Assembly (NCBI GenBank): GCA_025451425.1
Contig: JANWKK010000002.1
Coordinates: 1-9,842, forward strand
Source of the DNA: Gemmatimonadaceae bacterium
GTDB lineage: Bacteria > Gemmatimonadota > Gemmatimonadetes > Gemmatimonadales > Gemmatimonadaceae
DNA length: 9,842 bases
Direction: 5' to 3'
Part shown: one piece after another, positions 6,240-9,842 of the stretch
Layout of the letters: each line of letters opens with the position of its first letter
Position numbering within the stretch: the stretch's first letter is position 1
Program-made: the position numbers and the translations under genes
Notes under the pieces: model-generated
What the model was told of the DNA's origin: nothing
The model's input: only the letters and a program-made list of their open reading frames with translations
Databases searched by the model: none

Positions 6240-7961
6240 ATGCTCAACATCGCTCGACACAGCTTACTGATCATTTTGCTCGCACCCGCGTCGGCCGTCG
6301 CGCAGGCAACCGAGCAACCGGCCAGCGTGGTGCCGCTGCCGGCGACGCGCCTTCCGCGCACGCATCAGCCGCGACCGACGAGCGCGGCGATCTCCGCCGC
6401 CGACCTGATGACGCGTCTCTACATCTTCGCCGACGACTCGATGCAGGGGCGCGAAGCGGGCACCATCGGGAACGTGAAGGGGACGGCGTACATCGCGAGC
6501 GAGTTGAAGCGAATCGGGCTGAAGCCCGCGGGCGACAGCGGGACCTACTTCCAGGTGCTGCCATTCAAGATCCGCTCTATCGATTCGACTTCTGTAATCA
6601 CCGTCGGCGACGCGCGACTCCCCTTCGGACGCGACTGGGGCTCGACTGCGCCAACGGACATCGTCATGCACGATCAACCGATCGTCTACGGCGGCGTGCT
6701 CGGCGACTCGAGCTTCATTCCACTCGATTCCGTGAGGGGGAAGATCGTCGTCGCCCGCCTTTCGCCGACGAATGTCAACGCCGGCCTGCGCGTCATCGGT
6801 GAGCTCGCGTCGAAGAGCGCCGGGATCATGGTCGTCGGGCCGGCGCAGTTTCTCCCGTTCTTCACGCAGCCGCAACAGTTCCTTGACCAGCCAGGCGCGG
6901 CATCGGGCCCGCTCGGCTCGATGATCTATGTCTCTGATAGCGCGGCATCACGCCTGTTCGAAGCGCCGTTAGGCACGCTCGCCGTGGGCGGCGCGGGGAA
7001 ACCGGTTGGTGTCGAGATCCACGTGCGAACGCAGCCGACGCCCTACCCCGCTCGCAATGTCGTCGGGATTCTGCCGGGAAGCGATCCGAAGCTTCGCGGC
7101 GAGTATGTCGCCATCGGCGCGCACACTGATCACATCGGTTTCAATCACGCGCCGGTCGACCACGACTCGATCCGCATCTACAACCACACCGTGAGGCCCG
7201 GCGGCGCCGAGCAACAGGGCGCGCGCGCAACGCCGGAGCAACAGGTCGAAGTGAACAGGGAGCTCGCCGCGTGGCGCGCGGCGCATCCGGGCGAGACACG
7301 CCTCGATTCGATCTACAACGGCGCGGACGACGACGGCAGCGGCACCGTGACCGTGCTCGAGATCGCCGAGAAGATGGCGTCACTCCGGCCGGCACCGAAA
7401 CGATCGATGCTGTTCGTGTTTCACGTCGGCGAGGAGAAGGGTCTCCTTGGCTCCATGTATTTCACCGATCATCCGACCGTGCCGCGCGATTCGATCGACG
7501 CGCAGCTCAACATGGACATGGTTGGCCGCGGCGACGCGTGGGACCAGACTGGCGTCGAGAAGACCGGCAAGCCGATGCACGGCGGTCAGCGTTTGTTGAT
7601 GCTCGTCGGATCGCGGCGTCTCTCGACAGAGCTTGGCGATCTGATCGAGCGGGTGAACACCGAAGACAAGCATGGCCTCGCCTTCGACTACTCGTTCGAC
7701 GCAAATGGTCATCCGGAGAACGTCTATTGTCGGAGCGATCACTACGAGTATGCGCGCTACGGCATTCCGATCGTGTTCTTCACCACGGGCGTACACTCGG
7801 ACTATCACCAGGTGACGGACGAGCCGGAGTACATCGATTACGATCACATGTCTCTCATCGCGTCATTCATCGAAGACGTCGCGCTTCACGTGGCGAATCT
7901 CGATCATCGAGTCGTGGTCGATCACGCGAAGCCGGACCCGCATGGCTCGTGTCAGCAATGA
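6240..7961 (+). CDS. Secreted M28 family zinc metallopeptidase
   Basis: This 573-residue protein has a signal peptide (residues 1-22, ending near AVAQA) and the M28 di-zinc site. Candidate ligands are H295 in GAHTDHIG, D363/D364 in GADDDGSG, E398/E399 in HVGEEKGLLGS (general base and ligand), D426 in LNMDMVGR and H523 in HSDYHQVTDEPEYID. Residues about 140-265 look like the protease-associated (PA) insert common in such enzymes. The likely reaction is removal of N-terminal residues from peptides in the periplasm or outside the cell. Between the first His ligand and the Asp ligand lies an unusually long stretch (about 65 residues) with an acidic, Gln-rich segment near 320-350. No Shine-Dalgarno is seen before the ATG, although the signal peptide supports this start. 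Its stop is four bases from the convergent PQQ-lipoprotein stop. Confidence 0.93.
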   Translation: MLNIARHSLLIILLAPASAVAQATEQPASVVPLPATRLPRTHQPRPTSAAISAADLMTRLYIFADDSMQGREAGTIGNVKGTAYIASELKRIGLKPAGDSGTYFQVLPFKIRSIDSTSVITVGDARLPFGRDWGSTAPTDIVMHDQPIVYGGVLGDSSFIPLDSVRGKIVVARLSPTNVNAGLRVIGELASKSAGIMVVGPAQFLPFFTQPQQFLDQPGAASGPLGSMIYVSDSAASRLFEAPLGTLAVGGAGKPVGVEIHVRTQPTPYPARNVVGILPGSDPKLRGEYVAIGAHTDHIGFNHAPVDHDSIRIYNHTVRPGGAEQQGARATPEQQVEVNRELAAWRAAHPGETRLDSIYNGADDDGSGTVTVLEIAEKMASLRPAPKRSMLFVFHVGEEKGLLGSMYFTDHPTVPRDSIDAQLNMDMVGRGDAWDQTGVEKTGKPMHGGQRLLMLVGSRRLSTELGDLIERVNTEDKHGLAFDYSFDANGHPENVYCRSDHYEYARYGIPIVFFTTGVHSDYHQVTDEPEYIDYDHMSLIASFIEDVALHVANLDHRVVVDHAKPDPHGSCQQ

Positions 7962-7965
7962 GACG

Positions 7966-9614
7966 TCATCGCAGCCCGTATACGACGACTTGATTTGAAA
8001 ACGTAGGCAGATAGACGTGTCCATTGGCGATGGTGGGCGGCGCGAACTTGGCGAAGTTGCCTGCGCCGTCCTGTGCACCGTTCTGCAGGTTGTCCCAGAG
8101 CTCGTACGTCACGTCGTTGGCGTCGAACGCGCGCAGAATGCCAGGGCTCACGGCGCTCTCGGCGTCGCCGCTGAACGCGTGTGAGGCCCAGACAATCCCT
8201 GTGCCGTCGAGGCTCCCGTTGGATGACACCGACAACATTGCCCCGGTCTGACCCGTCGGTTGGCCGGGACTGAAGACAAATTGCCGACTCTGATCCAACA
8301 TGTTGCTCACGCGGTTGAAGGGAATCGCGCGCAATTCATCGTTCTCAGACCAGATATAGACGAATTCCTTCGTCGCACCTTTGAAGTACGCCGGCTGGGA
8401 ATGCAGGTTCGCATTCGGCCCTAACGAAATGACCTGCTGGACCAGGTTGGCTGACGACTGGTAGCCACCCATGTTGTCCTTGTTCAACAGGAAGACGGTT
8501 CCGTCCTTGGCCGCCGTTAGGTAATAGCTGGAGTTGGGAATCAGGAACGCTCCCGGACTACCGTAGTCCAGGTCATTGTCGTTGAGATATTGATAATTGG
8601 CGGGAGTGAAGAAGCTCGCGACCTGCAAGGTTCCGCCCGCGGGTGTCAATTTCAGCGCACTCTCGCCGCGATTTCTCAGGCTCGTTGGATCGCTACTGGT
8701 TCCCACGGTGCCGTTGCCAGTCACTACGTACAGATTGCCTAGCGCGTCAGCGGACATCCCTGCTCCGCTTTGCCACAAGCCCCCGGCGTACCCGTCAGGC
8801 GTCGCGTTGTAGACAACTAGTTGCTCCAAGGAAGCGGCGTCGTATCCCAATATCCACCCGTGATAGGGGCCCCAGTCGCAATGGGATGAAAACGTCACAT
8901 AGACCATGCCGTTGAGCAGCGTTAGGCCCTGCCGCTGGTTTTGCCGCTGAGGATCGAACGTGATCACGTTGTTGACGCTGCCGTCGCCGCTGCCACTCGC
9001 AGTGGCAGTGATTGCAACCGGGCTGCCGGCGACGTCCATTCCGGTGACGATATCCACGGCATGGAGGTGCTGCACGAAGGTGTTGCTGTCCCTCATGCTG
9101 CGGGCGACGAAATAGATGGTGTGCTTGGCGGCATCGATCACCGGCGTGCCGACGATCCCGATGTTGCGGCTGAAATTCGAATACGTGCCGCTACACGCTC
9201 CCGTCATGTCCGTGTTTTTCGGAGGCCGCATGCCTGCCGCCGTGAAGTTCCTTTGCCAGTACAATTTACATTGTCGCCATCGTAGGCGAACAGCGTGTTG
9301 TTGACCGTGGCGATGTAGACCACGTTGTGCAGGCCGTTGTTGATGGTGATCCCCCCGGCAACCAACGGCTGCGCGTATACCTGATCGTCTACGGCGAGCG
9401 AAAACAGTTTCCCGAAGTGCTGCGCGTTGACATTGCTCGTTGTCAACGCGGTCTCGTTGTTGTTCCAACCGGCGCGGCTGTTGTCGTTATGCTGCGTGAG
9501 CACGGATGCGCTTTGGGGATTGGTCGTGCTCGGGTCAGCCGATTGCTTGTCGGTGATGTCGCTCTTACAGGCAGCCAGGAGTGCGACACCGAGCAGCAGT
9601 ACGCTTTTCGTCAT
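7966..9614 (-). CDS. PQQ-type beta-propeller lipoprotein, frameshifted
   Basis: After repair of one missing base this is a 549-residue lipoprotein. The signal peptide ends in the lipobox LAAC with Cys16 (MTKSVLLLGVALLAAC), placing it at the membrane surface. The mature protein starts with LTQHNDNSRAGWNNNETALT, then GKLFSLAVDDQVYAQPLVAGG and YIATVNNTLFAYDGDN, the usual opening of PQQ-binding-like propeller proteins of soil bacteria. Later blades include GTPVIDAAKHTIYFVAR, LHAVDIVTG, YVVTGNGTVG, YYLTAAKDGTVFLLNKDN and VYLPTFSNQVVVYGL. The repeat type is clear, but whether it binds PQQ cannot be told; dehydrogenase active-site residues are not evident. The reading frame breaks after N115. The gene starts 19 nt after an S10-type carboxypeptidase gene and is likely in its operon. 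No Shine-Dalgarno precedes the ATG at 9614. Confidence 0.8.
8988..9010. repeat. Perfect eight-base inverted repeat inside the propeller gene
   Basis: CTGCCACT at 8990-8997 pairs with AGTGGCAG at 9001-9008 around CGC; a G-T wobble and a C-G pair extend the stem to ten. It encodes the low-complexity TATASGSG segment, so it may be a by-product of Gly/Ser/Thr codons. Confidence 0.4.
9265..9272 (-). other. Single-base frameshift (deletion) in the PQQ-propeller gene
   Basis: On the minus strand the 5' frame reads FAYDGDN up to AAT at 9272-9270. The 3' frame resumes as KLYWQRNF from AAA at 9267-9265. Restoring one G between them (AAT-GGT-AAA) gives a continuous DNGKLYWQRNF, the pattern expected for a propeller blade. 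Thus one base is missing around 9269. Confidence 0.85.
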
Positions 9615-9633
9615 GAGCAGATCGAAGGGGGAA

Positions 9634-9842
9634 TCACCGCGATGCTCCGTCGATAAAACGGCCGAGATCGCGGCGAAGGCTCAGGCGTGCCGCACTGTCT
9701 TCATACATCATGTGGCCGCCGACATAGCAGCCGAACGTGATGCGCTGCCGTAGAGCCGGTGCGAGCCGAGAGATCTGGTACGCGATCAGTGGACAGCTAT
9801 TGAGCGAGTCATAAATCCCTGCCGCGACGAATGTGCGCGTCG
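9634..9842 (-). CDS. S10-type serine carboxypeptidase, C-terminal fragment
   Basis: Only the last 68 residues fall in the window; the gene continues past base 9842. The end of the alpha/beta-hydrolase fold is clear. TFVAAGIYDSLNSC carries the presumed catalytic Asp (codon 9810-9808), and FGCYVGGHMMYED the presumed catalytic His (codon 9714-9712). The GGHMMY signature is typical of S10 serine carboxypeptidases and related bacterial hydrolases. The nucleophile Ser must lie outside. The expected role is release of C-terminal residues from peptides in the periplasm, which would complement the aminopeptidase-like M28 enzyme nearby. The TGA (9636-9634) is 19 nt before the ATG of the PQQ-propeller lipoprotein on the same strand, suggesting one transcript. 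The fragment is short but the motif pair is distinctive. Confidence 0.75.
   Translation of the reverse strand, partial: TRTFVAAGIYDSLNSCPLIAYQISRLAPALRQRITFGCYVGGHMMYEDSAARLSLRRDLGRFIDGASR

Noticed and set aside
6149..6361. Minus-strand open frame of 70 codons containing HPERSEGS
   Set aside because: That peptide is the translation of the right arm of the inverted repeat, a string that recurs in spurious predicted proteins; the rest overlaps the peptidase signal-peptide region in antisense.
37..8926. Telomere-like reading of the TTAGG-containing heptamer
   Set aside because: The copies are dispersed singly in both orientations, never in tandem, so they are not telomere repeats.

Overview
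The window is GC-rich bacterial DNA (about 60% G+C by eye) carrying nine genes on both strands. Two genes run off the edges. The gene content points to a free-living soil or sediment bacterium: DUF3455 and PQQ-propeller lipoproteins, a secreted M28 peptidase, an S10-type carboxypeptidase, and a periplasmic carboxypeptidase-regulatory/cytochrome/propeller protein. Gemmatimonadota or Acidobacteriota fit best. This is inference from protein families; no rRNA or other phylogenetic marker is present, and no tRNA, CRISPR array, insertion sequence or phage gene was seen.

Layout. (1) 1-1895, plus strand: the 3' part of a terpene-cyclase-fold protein broken by a one-base frameshift, then a RibD/DHFR-fold reductase and, 8 nt later, a four-helix membrane protein. 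(2) 1917-3697, minus strand: a DUF3455 lipoprotein followed by an unrecognised 328-residue helical protein, separated by a 197-nt spacer with two inverted repeats. (3) 3698-3919: a 222-nt divergent intergenic region with several short dyads. (4) 3920-7961, plus strand: a 726-residue exported protein joining a carboxypeptidase-regulatory domain, a single CxxCH heme motif and a beta-propeller, then a dispersed-type inverted repeat, then an M28 metallopeptidase. (5) 7966-9842, minus strand: the C-terminus of an S10-like serine carboxypeptidase and, 19 nt downstream, a PQQ-propeller lipoprotein with a second one-base frameshift. The convergent gene pairs are tightly packed, with stop codons 21 nt and 4 nt apart.

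Most products are predicted to be exported or anchored in the envelope, which suggests a cell-surface and periplasmic repertoire for peptide breakdown and redox or sugar-like oxidation. The genes do not form one obvious pathway.

The most unusual signal is not a gene. The heptamer CCTAACG (or its complement CGTTAGG) occurs 13 times, roughly ten times the count expected from base composition. It appears about equally in both orientations, in several codon phases and once between genes. This looks like a DNA-level signal such as an uptake-type, methylation or chromosome-organising sequence.
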